A stretch of 64,000 bases of DNA from positions 289,260 to 353,259 of the forward strand of contig SVTJ01000001.1 of the NCBI GenBank assembly GCA_015063845.1, written 5' to 3'. This DNA is from Oscillospiraceae bacterium (lineage in GTDB: Bacteria; Bacillota; Clostridia; Oscillospirales; CAG-272). The position numbers were made by a program, and so were the translations under genes. Numbering within the stretch: the first letter of the stretch is position 1; each line of letters opens with the position of its first letter. This document shows positions 10,991 through 21,234 of the stretch, piece by piece. The notes beneath the pieces were generated by a model. That model was given only the letters and a program-made list of their open reading frames with translations, did no database searches and was not told the DNA's origin.

Positions 10991-11623
10991 TCAATTTTTT
11001 AAATTACTTCTAACACCCTCGCAGATACTGCGTATCTCCTCGTTCTTGAACTTATAGCTTGATTTATTCGCGATAAGTATCGCGCTGATGTCAACGATAT
11101 CAGCCTTAGGCTCAAGATCATTTTCGAGAAGCGTCTTTCCCGTCTCAACGATATCGACAATTACGTCCGAAAGTCCAAGAATAGGCGCGATCTCAATAGA
11201 GCCGTTAAGCTTTATAATATCGATCTCTCTGCTTTGTTGATTATAATAATTCTTTGCTATATTCGGAAACTTGGTCGCAACGCGAAGAGTTCTGTCTCGT
11301 CTGTCACAAAAGTCTTTTTTTGCGGCAACAGCCATTCTGCATTTGCCTATGCCGAGATCCTCAAGCTCATATATATCGGGCGAATACTCAAGAATTATAT
11401 CCTTTCCCGCTATTCCTATATCCGCCGCACCGCGCTCAACGTAGATAACAACGTCGGACGGCTTTACCCAAAAGTATCTTACTCCCTTTTCGGGATTTTC
11501 AAATATAAGCTTTCTGTTCTGCTCCTTTATCGAGGGGCACTCAAATCCTGCTGCCTCAAGTATAGAATACACCTTTTCTCCAAGTCGTCCCTTGGGGAGT
11601 GCAATATTTACCATTTGCTTCAT
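10991..11623 (-). CDS. hisG: ATP phosphoribosyltransferase, short form
   Basis: NIALPKGRLGEKVYSILEAAG..., 210 aa, paired with hisZ. Confidence 0.95.
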   Translation of the reverse strand: MKQMVNIALPKGRLGEKVYSILEAAGFECPSIKEQNRKLIFENPEKGVRYFWVKPSDVVIYVERGAADIGIAGKDIILEYSPDIYELEDLGIGKCRMAVAAKKDFCDRRDRTLRVATKFPNIAKNYYNQQSREIDIIKLNGSIEIAPILGLSDVIVDIVETGKTLLENDLEPKADIVDISAILIANKSSYKFKNEEIRSICEGVRSNLKN

Positions 11624-12732
11624 AGCTCAACACCTCCCGCCGTGACCTTGACAAGTCGACGGTATCTGACGCTTTTATCGTCCTCAGCCGACACCTTGAC
11701 GCTCTTTCCGTTGGCGTTGAACTGTCTTACAGTCTCAACCACAGTCTTTACGTCAGCATCCTCGTCATAAACAAGCAATATATCCGTATCGTACTCGCTC
11801 TCATAATCTCCAAAGCGTTCAAGTCTATCAAGATACACCGCAAAGCCGATCGCGCCCATACGCTTTCCCATCTTCATAAGAAGCTTATCGTACCGACCGC
11901 CCGAAAGAATACTGTCGGGAATTGAATTTATAAAGCCCTTGAAGATCAATCCGTCGTAATAGTTAAAATCATTAACTATAGAAAAATCAAACTTCATCTT
12001 TTCTCCAAGCCCATACATCGCCATTATTTCGGATATGTTCTTGAGCTCACCATAAGCGAGCTTCATCTTTTCGTTCACGACACAGCTCTCAATCGTTTCA
12101 AGAGCTTCCGAAAGAGGCAGATAGATATCTGTCAACAAGCAAAGCTTATCTGCAATATTGCTGCCCACGCCAAGAGCTTCGCAAAGGCGTTTGATACCCG
12201 TTGTATTCTTGCTTTTAACAAGCTCAAGTATGTCTGCTCTGCTCGCACTATCTATATTCGCGCTGTCGAGAAGCCCCTCGATAAGTCCCATATGAGATAC
12301 GTCAAGAACGTGATCCGAGCTTATCTGCTCAAGACTGCGCATAGCAAGCATCACGACCTCGCTCTCAGCAAGCATATCAACGTAGCCAACGCATTCAAGA
12401 CCAGTTTGCATTATCTCCTTGAAGCCGTGACTTACAGCAGACGTTCTATAAACGGTCTCGTTATAATATAGCTTTTGAGTGCTTTTGCCGTTTGTGTTTA
12501 TATTCTTGATTATGGAAAGCGTAACGTCAGGCTTAAGAGCCATAAGCTTTCCGTCGGTATCCGTAAATGTCAGTATATTCTCGCTTATAAGAAAGCTTTT
12601 GTTACGGGCATAAAGATCGTATTCCTCAAATCTGCTTACCTTAAACTGAGAATATCCGTATTTTCTATATAATTCTCTGAGGCTGTAAATTGCCCGCTCC
12701 TCGTTTCTCAAAACGTCACCTGAAAAGGTCAT
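11620..12732 (-). CDS. hisZ: ATP phosphoribosyltransferase regulatory subunit (HisRS paralog)
   Basis: HisRS-like (LMALKPDVTLSIIKN, GGRYDKLL) directly upstream of short-form hisG. Confidence 0.93.
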   Translation of the reverse strand: MTFSGDVLRNEERAIYSLRELYRKYGYSQFKVSRFEEYDLYARNKSFLISENILTFTDTDGKLMALKPDVTLSIIKNINTNGKSTQKLYYNETVYRTSAVSHGFKEIMQTGLECVGYVDMLAESEVVMLAMRSLEQISSDHVLDVSHMGLIEGLLDSANIDSASRADILELVKSKNTTGIKRLCEALGVGSNIADKLCLLTDIYLPLSEALETIESCVVNEKMKLAYGELKNISEIMAMYGLGEKMKFDFSIVNDFNYYDGLIFKGFINSIPDSILSGGRYDKLLMKMGKRMGAIGFAVYLDRLERFGDYESEYDTDILLVYDEDADVKTVVETVRQFNANGKSVKVSAEDDKSVRYRRLVKVTAGGVEL

Positions 12733-13022
12733 CAGTTCTTTTCTCCTATTTCCTCCAGTATCTTCGCGTATCCGCCGCTTCCGTACTGGTAGCTTCTGTT
12801 TACTCTGCTTATGGTCGCTGTGCTCGCGCCTGTTTCCTCAACGATCTTATTATACACCACTTCCTCAGAAAGCAGCTTCGCAACAAGCAATCTCTGAGCA
12901 ATATCCATAAGCTCCTTGCGTGTCATAAGGTCCTCAAGAAGTGCCTCGCAATCCTTCTCATTATCAACAGCAACTATTGCTTTTATAAGCAGTTTATAAC
13001 CCTCATTTTCCTTGTAATTCAT
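12732..13022 (-). CDS. TrpR/YerC-YecD family transcriptional regulator (probable his operon repressor)
   Basis: 96 aa, MTRKELMDIAQRLLVAKLL...NKIVEETGASTATISRVNRSYQYGSGGY, typical TrpR-like HTH; first gene of his operon. Confidence 0.88.
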   Translation of the reverse strand: MNYKENEGYKLLIKAIVAVDNEKDCEALLEDLMTRKELMDIAQRLLVAKLLSEEVVYNKIVEETGASTATISRVNRSYQYGSGGYAKILEEIGEKN

Positions 13023-13039
13023 TACAAATTACCTCCAAA

Positions 13040-13084
13040 ACTTTAATACTTTAATATGATAACACAATAAATTGTATTTGTCAA
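13040..13084 (-). promoter_or_regulatory. his operon promoter with candidate operator
   Basis: Minus strand TTGACA (13084-13079), 17-bp spacer, TATCAT (13061-13056); palindrome ACAAT-AA-ATTGT (13064-13075) in the spacer and tandem ACTTTAAT x2 (13040-13055) near +1. Confidence 0.8.
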
Positions 13085-13132
13085 TGCTTTTAACAAAAAA
13101 ACATGTGCTTTTTTCAACAAAAATACCAAAAA

Positions 13133-13172
13133 GGCTGCTTGTTCAACCTAAGACAACGCCGAACAAAGGCAG
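13133..13172 (-). terminator. Rho-independent terminator downstream of HD-domain gene
   Basis: GGCTGCTTGTTC...GAACAAAGGCAGCC hairpin with a 2-nt bulge; A-rich left flank gives a T-tract on the minus strand. Confidence 0.6.
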
Positions 13173-13180
13173 CCTTTATT

Positions 13181-13843
13181 TTACAGTAGCATTTGGTTGT
13201 TTGCGCAAAGATGGAAAGTAAGGCCAAGGTGCTCCGCAGCCTTACGGCAAAGTATCATTCTATTGAGGAATATTTCAAAATATTCCATAACCGAGCTATA
13301 TCTCGTGTCTATTTCAAGTTCAAGTGTTATTGTCTTGCTGTCGCTGTGTATCTTCAGCTCCGATGAAACGACGGAGAAATTAACTCTATCGTGGATATCA
13401 AAGGTAGAGACGTCATTATTTCGCACGCGGCTTCTTCGCACATCCGATTTGTCGGCAAGGATCAGCGCCGCCGCAATATGATTAACGGGGACACCCGTTC
13501 CTTCATCGTGATTACCTATCGCTGTCACGACGTTTGCGATATCCTCGGGGGGCATTCCCATATTGTCGAGTATACGGAAAGCCATTATCGCTCCGCTTTG
13601 CGAATGCTCTACCCTGTTTACAAGATTTCCTATATCGTGCATAAACGCCGCTATCTTCGCAAGCTCCACGTCGTGCTCGGAATACTTAAGTGTGGTCAAT
13701 ATATACTCGACCGTTGCAGCGACCTTTCCGACATGAGCAAAGCTATGCTCGGTAAATCCAAGAGCAAGCAAGGACGCATCCGCTCTTTTAATATACTCAC
13801 ATATAGAGGAATCGTTTTTTATCTTATCGTACGTCAGCTTCAT
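13181..13843 (-). CDS. HD-domain phosphohydrolase
   Basis: H..HV...V, AAFMHDIGN, NHDEG: HD-superfamily motifs. Confidence 0.85.
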   Translation of the reverse strand: MKLTYDKIKNDSSICEYIKRADASLLALGFTEHSFAHVGKVAATVEYILTTLKYSEHDVELAKIAAFMHDIGNLVNRVEHSQSGAIMAFRILDNMGMPPEDIANVVTAIGNHDEGTGVPVNHIAAALILADKSDVRRSRVRNNDVSTFDIHDRVNFSVVSSELKIHSDSKTITLELEIDTRYSSVMEYFEIFLNRMILCRKAAEHLGLTFHLCANNQMLL

Positions 13844-14673
13844 ATCTCCTTTTCGGTATTCTCAATAATATTTTGCTCACTCTTTTTTGTGTCATTCAAA
13901 AGAGCTGTAACCTCTTCGGGGCGTATTTTCACAAGCAAATAAATTACGAAAGCGGCAACGACAAGCGCGACAATGGTTGTGAGGACTATTGTTGGGGTAT
14001 CCCATATCTCTCCGCCTCCGCATTCGGGAACTACACCGCCCGCGAAGTTATATACAGCATGCAGCAGTACGCAATACCAGATGTTCTTTGTCTTTATCAG
14101 AATGACCGAGCACATACCTCCGATGAGGAAAGAATATCCAACCTGAAGGATGACCGAGCCAATACCCGCACCTGCAAATAGGTTGAGAAGATGTACTATT
14201 CCAAAAACAGCCGATGAGATAGCTATTGACCAAAAAACATCAATGGGTCTTTTGCCCATTCTCTGGAGCACTGCGGTGAACACACAGCCACGGAATGCCA
14301 TTTCCTCAAACAGTCCCACACAAACGCATACAAGCGCATAAAGCAAAACAGACCTTGCTGAAGCATCTATATATGCTCTGCCGCTAAAGAACGTAATAAA
14401 CGGAAAATTGTTTATCGCGATAAGCATACACGGTACAAAGCAAAGCGTCGCCGAAAGCGTAGGCTTAGCGTACAGTATTTTCTTCGCTCTTGACAGCAAT
14501 ACCAATACTATACACGCAAAAGCTCCGAGCGCACGCGTAGAGATAAGGTAGAGGTTTTCTCCGTGCTCTCCCAAAGCAACGATGCCGTCTCTCATAAATT
14601 CAAGCACGAGCATCACCAAAAGGGATACCGCAAAAAAAGCAAGAAGCAAATTTCTTTTTACAGACGCCTTCAT
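13840..14673 (-). CDS. CPBP family intramembrane metalloprotease
   Basis: GLFEEMAFRGCVF, HLLNL, HAVYNF motifs in a multi-TM protein. Confidence 0.9.
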   Translation of the reverse strand: MKASVKRNLLLAFFAVSLLVMLVLEFMRDGIVALGEHGENLYLISTRALGAFACIVLVLLSRAKKILYAKPTLSATLCFVPCMLIAINNFPFITFFSGRAYIDASARSVLLYALVCVCVGLFEEMAFRGCVFTAVLQRMGKRPIDVFWSIAISSAVFGIVHLLNLFAGAGIGSVILQVGYSFLIGGMCSVILIKTKNIWYCVLLHAVYNFAGGVVPECGGGEIWDTPTIVLTTIVALVVAAFVIYLLVKIRPEEVTALLNDTKKSEQNIIENTEKEI

Positions 14674-15464
14674 TTTTGCTCCTCCGTTTCGGGAGTGTCA
14701 AGCATCAAAGGCATAAGCTTTTTCTGTACAACAAACAAAACGACAGAGCCTATTATCATCAGTACCGCCGTCAGCTGCGAAGGTGTCAAAAAGCTTATAA
14801 ACGTAAAGCCGCGGTAGTCGTCTCTGGCGTATTCTATCAAGAAACGCCAAACACCGTATACTCCCATATAGAGTGAAAGATTGTAAGTCTTTTTCTTGAA
14901 TATACGGAAAACTATAAGCGCAAATAAAGCAAAAAGGAATATCGTCTCATAAAGTTGTATAGGCACGACCTTATCACCCACGCCCGGCATATATATACCG
15001 TACCACGCGTCGGTATGCGCTCCGTGGCAGCAGCCTGCCATAAGACAACCTATTCTTCCAAAGCCGTGCGCGATGGCGATACACGCAGCACCCACGTCGG
15101 TTATGCCGAAAAACCCTGTAATATGAATGCCGCGCTTACCGAACATACGGCGACCAAGCAAAAAATAGACAAGCAAAAAGAAGGCAGCTCCTCCGATAAG
15201 TCCGCCGTAAAACGTTGCACCCGTTTGGCTGTTTATCTGGAACTTTCCGTACTTGGGTATATTGTATACCGCTTGAAAAAGCACGGCTGAGAAATAGCCT
15301 ACGATAATTGAAGCGACAGCGTTATATATACAGAAATTCTGTAGTCTTGCTTTATACGACAGCTTATCGAGCAAAAGTCTCGCCACCACTATCGCACTGA
15401 CAACAGCCAAACACAAAAACACAAGGTATAGGTCTATACCGGGTAATATATCATTAGGAAACAT
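14670..15464 (-). CDS. lgt: Prolipoprotein diacylglyceryl transferase
   Basis: HGFGRIGCLMAGCCHG, PIQLYE, multi-TM. Confidence 0.93.
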   Translation of the reverse strand: MFPNDILPGIDLYLVFLCLAVVSAIVVARLLLDKLSYKARLQNFCIYNAVASIIVGYFSAVLFQAVYNIPKYGKFQINSQTGATFYGGLIGGAAFFLLVYFLLGRRMFGKRGIHITGFFGITDVGAACIAIAHGFGRIGCLMAGCCHGAHTDAWYGIYMPGVGDKVVPIQLYETIFLFALFALIVFRIFKKKTYNLSLYMGVYGVWRFLIEYARDDYRGFTFISFLTPSQLTAVLMIIGSVVLFVVQKKLMPLMLDTPETEEQK

Positions 15465-15494
15465 AGACAGCTCCTTTCAATTCTTTATTATAAC

Positions 15495-15539
15495 AATTAT
15501 ACCGCAAAACGACACGAATGTCAATTCTGCGGTATAATT
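15495..15539 (-). promoter_or_regulatory. lgt promoter inside a 12-bp inverted repeat
   Basis: Minus strand TTGACA (15524-15519), 17 bp, TATAAT (15501-15496); flanked by AATTATACCGCA (15495-15506) and TGCGGTATAATT (15528-15539). Confidence 0.8.
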
Positions 15540-15587
15540 TTAACACTATATTCTTTTATAGTACAGTTTTAATTAACATATAAGGAA

Positions 15588-16004
15588 TTATTCTGCTTTA
15601 GTCTCGCAGTAAACGCATCTGTAAATTCTGTTCGCCTCGTCCGTAAGCTTGAAAACGTGTGGAAGCTCCTGCTCGGTGCTTGTTATGCAACGGGGATTTT
15701 TACAGAATATTACGTTTGTCAGCAATTCGGGAAGAGACACTCTCTTTTTTTCGACAAGCTTACCGTCCTTTATGATATCTACCGTAACGCCGGGGTCAAC
15801 GTATCCGAGCGCGGTCATATTAAGTACGATATCAGCGTCTATCTTTATAATATCCTTCTTGCCCATCTTATTGCTATGGACGTTCTTGATAATAGCGATA
15901 GAGCAATCAAGCTTATCAAGACCGAGAACACTGTAAAGCTCCATGCCTCTGCCTGCTGTTATATGATCGATAACAATTCCGTCCTTGATAGAATCTATAT
16001 GCAT
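15588..16004 (-). CDS. pyrI: Aspartate carbamoyltransferase regulatory subunit
   Basis: DGIVIDHITAGRGM, Zn-binding CKNPRC...YRCVYC. Confidence 0.95.
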   Translation of the reverse strand: MHIDSIKDGIVIDHITAGRGMELYSVLGLDKLDCSIAIIKNVHSNKMGKKDIIKIDADIVLNMTALGYVDPGVTVDIIKDGKLVEKKRVSLPELLTNVIFCKNPRCITSTEQELPHVFKLTDEANRIYRCVYCETKAE

Positions 16005-16918
16005 TACATTACCTCCAATGCCTTAAGAATGAGGCTCATTCTCATTATCTTGCCGTAGTATACCTGCTTAAAGTAGCATGCTCTCGGGTCATCGTCAATA
16101 GCCACTGCTATCTCGTTTACACGAGGCAGAGGGTGAAGAATCGAAAGATCACTCTTTGCATTCTTGAGCTTTTCGGGAGTGAGAATATAGCTGTCCTTAA
16201 GACGCAGATAATCCTCCTCGTTGAAGAATCTCTCCTTCTGAACTCTTGTCATATAAAGAATATCAAGCTCGGGCATCACAGCCTCAAGGTCGGTCGTTTG
16301 TATGTACTCGATATTGTTCTTTTTGATAACGTCTCTCTTTACGTAGCTCGGAACCTTGAGCTCTACGGGAGATACAAGAACAAACTTAATGTTCTTATAT
16401 CGAGACATTGCAGCAATAAGCGAATGAACTGTTCTTCCAAACTTCAAGTCACCGCAAAAACCAATTGTAAGATTATCAAGTCTTCCCTTTTCGCAATGTA
16501 TGGTAAGAAGATCGGCAAGTGTCTGCGTAGGATGGTTATGACCGCCGTCACCCGCGTTAATAACGGGAATAGAAGCGTTCATAGAAGCAACGAGTGGAGC
16601 GCCCTCCTTGGGATGACGCATTGCGATAATATCCGCATAGCAGGAAACGGTCTTTGCCGTATCCGCTACGCTCTCCCCCTTTGCCGCCGATGAAGAACCT
16701 GCGCTCGAAACCGACAAAACGTTTCCGCCAAGCTCATACATAGCCGCCTCAAAAGAAAGTCTTGTCCTTGTAGATGGCTCAAAGAACAACGTTGCCAGCT
16801 TTTTACCGTGGCATTTTTCGGAATACTTTGCGGGATTTGCAATAATATCCTTTGCCACCTCAATAAGCTCATCGATCTCGGTTGTTGAAAGGTCATGAAT
16901 GTCTATAAGATGCTTCAT
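16004..16918 (-). CDS. pyrB: Aspartate carbamoyltransferase catalytic subunit
   Basis: [41 protein letters not shown]. Confidence 0.97.
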   Translation of the reverse strand: MKHLIDIHDLSTTEIDELIEVAKDIIANPAKYSEKCHGKKLATLFFEPSTRTRLSFEAAMYELGGNVLSVSSAGSSSAAKGESVADTAKTVSCYADIIAMRHPKEGAPLVASMNASIPVINAGDGGHNHPTQTLADLLTIHCEKGRLDNLTIGFCGDLKFGRTVHSLIAAMSRYKNIKFVLVSPVELKVPSYVKRDVIKKNNIEYIQTTDLEAVMPELDILYMTRVQKERFFNEEDYLRLKDSYILTPEKLKNAKSDLSILHPLPRVNEIAVAIDDDPRACYFKQVYYGKIMRMSLILKALEVM

Positions 16919-16937
16919 ATCATTCCCTCCCGTTTGA

Positions 16938-17594
16938 TTATGCCTTTGCGCCGTTTATCGCAAGATAATTCTTGATACGCTCAACGTTCTCTGCGTTCTT
17001 CTCATCCTCTTCAAGGTATTCGATGATATCGTAAACGTCAACGATGGAGTATACAGGGAAACCAAACTGCTCCTCTATCTCCTGCATAGCACCCTTTTCG
17101 CCCTGACCCTTTTCCTTACGGTCTACCATAATAAAGGTTGCAGCAACCTTTACATCTTCAAGGTGAGAAAGTATCTCCATGCTTTCGCGAATTGCCGTAC
17201 CTGCGGTAATAACGTCCTCAATAATTACTACCTCTTCGCCAGCCTGAGGAACATATCCTACGAATACACCACCCTCGCCGTGGTCCTTGACCTCCTTACG
17301 GTTAAAGAAGAAGGGGACGTTAAGGTCCTTCTTTGAAAGAGCGACAGCGGCAGATACCGACAAAGATATTCCCTTGTAAGCTGGGCCGTAAAGCACTGTC
17401 TTTTTTGCACCAAGCTTATCAAAATATGCCTTTGCGTAAAATTCACCAAGCGTAGCAATATCATTACCTGTCTTGATCATTCCGGCGTTGATAAAGTAAG
17501 GAATTTTTCTTCCGCTCTTTGCAGTGAAATCGCCGAACTTAAGAACACCCGCGCCCTCCAAAAACTTTATAAACTCTCTCTTGTAGCTTTCCAT
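16938..17594 (-). CDS. pyrE: Orotate phosphoribosyltransferase
   Basis: [20 protein letters not shown] motif; between pyrB and pyrF. Confidence 0.95.
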   Translation of the reverse strand: MESYKREFIKFLEGAGVLKFGDFTAKSGRKIPYFINAGMIKTGNDIATLGEFYAKAYFDKLGAKKTVLYGPAYKGISLSVSAAVALSKKDLNVPFFFNRKEVKDHGEGGVFVGYVPQAGEEVVIIEDVITAGTAIRESMEILSHLEDVKVAATFIMVDRKEKGQGEKGAMQEIEEQFGFPVYSIVDVYDIIEYLEEDEKNAENVERIKNYLAINGAKA

Positions 17595-17615
17595 TTTTTA
17601 TATCTCCTTTATTTA

Positions 17616-18314
17616 TCAGTCAACAAATTCCGCAACACAACGGTTGTAAGCTGCAACGGGGTCTGCGGCAGCAGTTATAGGACGTCCGACAACGATATAG
17701 TCAGAGCCGATCTTCTTAGCCTCAGCAGGCGTCATAACTCTCTTCTGGTCGCCTATATCTCCATCAGCAAAGCGAACACCGGGGGTAACGGTTATAAATT
17801 TCTCTCCGCATCTGTCGTGTACCTTACCTGCCTCAAGGGGTGAGCAAACTACACCGTCAAGCCCTGCTACCTTCGCGTTGTGAGCGTAGTGCATAACTAC
17901 CTCGGCGATGGGCTCGTGGATAAGGAGATCGTTTTCCATGCTCTCCTGATCGGTAGATGTAAGCTGAGTTACAGCGATAAGCAACGGACGTGTTCCGTCG
18001 GGTCTTGTAAGACCCTCGAGAGCTGCCTCCATCATTCTGACAGTTCCGCTTGCGTGAAGGTTAGTCATATCAACGTCAAGTCCCGAAAGAACTGCCATCG
18101 ACTTCTTTACGGTATTGGGGATATCGTGGAGCTTGAGGTCGAGGAATATCTTGTGTCCTCTTGCCTTTATCTCCTTAACGATAGCGGGACCCTCAGCATA
18201 AAAGAGCTCCATACCTATCTTTACGTAGGGCTTTCTTTCCGTGAACTTATCAAGGAAGTTAAGTACCTCCGCCTTGCTGTTAAAATCACATGCAATAATT
18301 ACGTCTTTTCCCAT
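17616..18314 (-). CDS. pyrF: Orotidine 5'-phosphate decarboxylase
   Basis: IFLDLKLHDIPNTVKKSM, VTPGVRFADGDIGDQKRVMTP. Confidence 0.96.
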   Translation of the reverse strand: MGKDVIIACDFNSKAEVLNFLDKFTERKPYVKIGMELFYAEGPAIVKEIKARGHKIFLDLKLHDIPNTVKKSMAVLSGLDVDMTNLHASGTVRMMEAALEGLTRPDGTRPLLIAVTQLTSTDQESMENDLLIHEPIAEVVMHYAHNAKVAGLDGVVCSPLEAGKVHDRCGEKFITVTPGVRFADGDIGDQKRVMTPAEAKKIGSDYIVVGRPITAAADPVAAYNRCVAEFVD

Positions 18315-19225
18315 TAGTGTGCGCCTCCTATTATATCCTTTAAATTATTTATTTTATATTTTTCCATTACCTCGGGGAGCTTGTCTATTATGTCGCGGCA
18401 GATATAAGGATCGACAAGATTTGCGCTTCCTATCTCTACTGCCGTAGCACCTGCGAGCATCATTTCTATAACGTCCTCGGCAGATGAAAGACCTCCCATA
18501 CCGACTATCGGTATCTTTACCGCATCGTATACCTGATATACCATTCTGAGAGCAACAGGCTTTATTGCGGGACCCGAAAAGCCGCCCATCTTGTTTGCGA
18601 TAACGGGTTTCTTTGTGCGCAGGTCAATGCGCATACCGAGCATCGTGTTTATCATACTTATAGCATCCGCGCCCTCAGCCTCACACGCCTTCGCGATAGA
18701 AACGATATCCGTAACATTGGGCGAAAGCTTTATGATAACGGGCTTTGTGGTTACAGCCTTGACTGCCTTTACGACAGATGCCGCACCGTCGGGTGTTACA
18801 CCAAAGCTCATTCCGCCGCCGTGTACGTTAGGACAAGAGACGTTTATCTCCAACCAACCGACCTGCTCCTCTTTATCGAGTATTCTCGAGACTTCAGTAT
18901 ACTCCTCTATCGAGAAGCCGCAGATGTTAGCCATAACGGGCTTATGGAAGAACTTTTTGAGCTCGGGAAGCTCCTTTTCGACCACTGCCTTGACACCGGG
19001 GTTTTGAAGTCCGACAGCGTTTATCATTCCCGAGGGGCACTCAGCGATTCTCGGAGTAGGGTTTCCAAAGCGCGCCTCAAGCGTCGTTCCCTTGAAGGAA
19101 AAGCTACCAAGGCAATTTATATCGTAAAGCTCGGAAAATTCCTTTCCGTATCCAAACGTTCCGCTTGCGGGTATAAGCGGATTATCTATCTTGATTCCGC
19201 AAAGCTCAACCTTTGTGTTTACCAT
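18314..19225 (-). CDS. pyrD: Dihydroorotate dehydrogenase, NAD-linked catalytic subunit
   Basis: NPLIPASGTFGYGKEF, EINVSCPNVHGGG, IGSANLVDPYI; start set at ATG 19225. Confidence 0.95.
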   Translation of the reverse strand: MVNTKVELCGIKIDNPLIPASGTFGYGKEFSELYDINCLGSFSFKGTTLEARFGNPTPRIAECPSGMINAVGLQNPGVKAVVEKELPELKKFFHKPVMANICGFSIEEYTEVSRILDKEEQVGWLEINVSCPNVHGGGMSFGVTPDGAASVVKAVKAVTTKPVIIKLSPNVTDIVSIAKACEAEGADAISMINTMLGMRIDLRTKKPVIANKMGGFSGPAIKPVALRMVYQVYDAVKIPIVGMGGLSSAEDVIEMMLAGATAVEIGSANLVDPYICRDIIDKLPEVMEKYKINNLKDIIGGAH

Positions 19226-19950
19226 ATGATCTCCTCCTTTACGAATACGGGACCGTCCTTGCAAATACGCTTGTTTCCAAGCATTGTCTTGCAGCTGCAA
19301 CCCATACAAGCACCAAATCCACAGCCCATTCTTTCCTCAAGGCTATACTGTCCGCTGCACTCAGTAGCAGCTGCGAGTGCCTTGAGCATAGGATACGGAC
19401 CGCAGGTGTAAACGTACGTATAATTCATATTTTTAAGCGCATCCGTGACAAAGCCCTTAACTCCGCAAGAGCCATCAACTGTTGCTACGACGACCTCATC
19501 GGCGATCTTTTCAAACTCGTCCTTATAAAAGATATCATCAGCGGTATTAAATCCAAGAACAACCTTAACCGTCTTTCCCTGCTCCTTAAGCATCTTACAA
19601 AGCTTATAAAGAGGTGGAACACCTACTCCGCCTCCCACAAGAACGGGAGCATCTCCCGACAAGGAAAGGTCATATCCGTTTCCAAGTCCCACAAGGATGT
19701 TGAGCTTGTCGCCAACGTTAAGTTCGCTCATAAGCTCTGTTCCCTCGCCTACCACCTTATAAATTATAGTAAGCAAGCCGTCATCGTAATCGCATATGGA
19801 TATAGGACGACGCAGATAAAGTCCGTCAAGCTTTATATTTACAAACTGTCCCGACGCGCTTATCGCCGAAGTGTCGCCCTCAAGAACCATCTTGTAAACG
19901 GTATCCGTCAGCGCAACGTTTTGCTTTATTTCAAAGATTACCTCTTTCAT
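19219..19950 (-). CDS. pyrK: Dihydroorotate dehydrogenase electron transfer subunit
   Basis: FAD/NAD reductase fold (LRRPISICDY) plus C-terminal [2Fe-2S] CGFGACMGCSCKT. Confidence 0.94.
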   Translation of the reverse strand: MKEVIFEIKQNVALTDTVYKMVLEGDTSAISASGQFVNIKLDGLYLRRPISICDYDDGLLTIIYKVVGEGTELMSELNVGDKLNILVGLGNGYDLSLSGDAPVLVGGGVGVPPLYKLCKMLKEQGKTVKVVLGFNTADDIFYKDEFEKIADEVVVATVDGSCGVKGFVTDALKNMNYTYVYTCGPYPMLKALAAATECSGQYSLEERMGCGFGACMGCSCKTMLGNKRICKDGPVFVKEEIIW

Positions 19951-19954
19951 CGTT

Positions 19955-21202
19955 TTACTCCTTTATATAAACTGCTTTGCCATTATACACCGTGAGCAAG
20001 CACTCTCCGAAAACCTTCTTTCCCATAAACGGTGTGCTTCTTCCCTTAGTCAAGAACTGCTCGGGATCTATCTCGTACTCGTCCTCACAGCTAAACACCG
20101 TAAATCCAACGTCGGTATCCACGTCAAATCTCTCTCTCGGATTTTTGGACATAAGCTCGACCAGCTTTTCCATAGTTATAACACCGGTCTTGACAAGATC
20201 GGTATAGAGCACCGCAAACGCCGTTTCAAGTCCCACAACTCCCATAAGGCTCTTTTCAAGGCCTCTTGACTTTTCCTCAGCGGAGTGTGGTGCGTGGTCA
20301 GTCGCTATCATATCGATAGTTCCGTCCTTTATACCCTCAACGAGTGCTTCTCTATCCTCTTTCGAGCGGAGCGGCGGATTCATTTTAAATCTTGCGTCCT
20401 CGATCAGCGCACTGTCGTCAAGTACAAGGTAGTGCGGGCCTGTCTCACAAGTTATATCAACGCCCTCGGCCTTTGCCTTACGTATCAGATCAACGCTCTC
20501 CTTTGTGGAGATATGACAGACGTGATAAGGGCAGCCCGTCTTTTTCACAAGCTCAATATCTCTTGCAATAGGTCCCCATTCGCTCTCCGAGCAGATACCT
20601 CTATGACCGTGTTCCTTTGCATATTCGCCGTCGTGTATATAACCGCCTCTGAGCAAGGAATTATCCTCGCAATGAGCGGATATTATCTTTCCGACGCTCT
20701 TGACCTTACGCATAGCGTCAAGCATCATCTGCTCCGACTGTACTCCGCGTCCGTCGTCCGAAAATCCCACAACATCGTTTGCGATATCCTCGATATCCGC
20801 AAGTTTCTCGCCCTTTTCTCCCTTAGTAATAGTGCCAAACGGCAATACCGCTATCGTAGCCTTTTGCTCTATCGCATCAAGCTGTACCTTAAGATTCTCC
20901 TTGCTATCTGGGGTGGGGTCAAGGTTTGGCATCGTGCACACCGCCGTATATCCGCCGTGAGCTGCCGCAGCACTTCCGCTTGCCGTATCCTCTTTATACA
21001 AATATCCCGGCTCGCGAAAATGTACGTGTACATCACAAAAGCCGGGTAAAATATAACAATTATAAAAAACACGGGAAGTAGCAATATCGGTATCATTGAT
21101 ACCGTGGTCAAGAATATTGAAGCAGTCTCCGTCAAACATTGCGTCTGCAGAAGTAAACGAACCGTTCTTATATAGTTTTGCATTCTTAAAATACATCTTC
21201 AT
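19955..21202 (-). CDS. pyrC: Dihydroorotase
   Basis: DVHVHFREPGYLYKED, TDHAPHSAEEK; first gene of pyr operon. Confidence 0.95.
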   Translation of the reverse strand: MKMYFKNAKLYKNGSFTSADAMFDGDCFNILDHGINDTDIATSRVFYNCYILPGFCDVHVHFREPGYLYKEDTASGSAAAAHGGYTAVCTMPNLDPTPDSKENLKVQLDAIEQKATIAVLPFGTITKGEKGEKLADIEDIANDVVGFSDDGRGVQSEQMMLDAMRKVKSVGKIISAHCEDNSLLRGGYIHDGEYAKEHGHRGICSESEWGPIARDIELVKKTGCPYHVCHISTKESVDLIRKAKAEGVDITCETGPHYLVLDDSALIEDARFKMNPPLRSKEDREALVEGIKDGTIDMIATDHAPHSAEEKSRGLEKSLMGVVGLETAFAVLYTDLVKTGVITMEKLVELMSKNPRERFDVDTDVGFTVFSCEDEYEIDPEQFLTKGRSTPFMGKKVFGECLLTVYNGKAVYIKE

Positions 21203-21234
21203 TACTCTTACCTCTCGAACTCTATATCCTAAAT

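Noticed and set aside
13023-13180. CRISPR or repeat array
   Set aside because: Only a tandem 8-mer and a terminator hairpin; no repeated spacer structure here or elsewhere in the window.
19213-19995. 260 aa plus-strand ORF opposite pyrK
   Set aside because: Shadow ORF over pyrK; composition typical of antisense translation.
20285-21049. 254 aa plus-strand ORF opposite pyrC
   Set aside because: Antisense shadow of a confidently identified dihydroorotase; no domain, no sensible RBS context.
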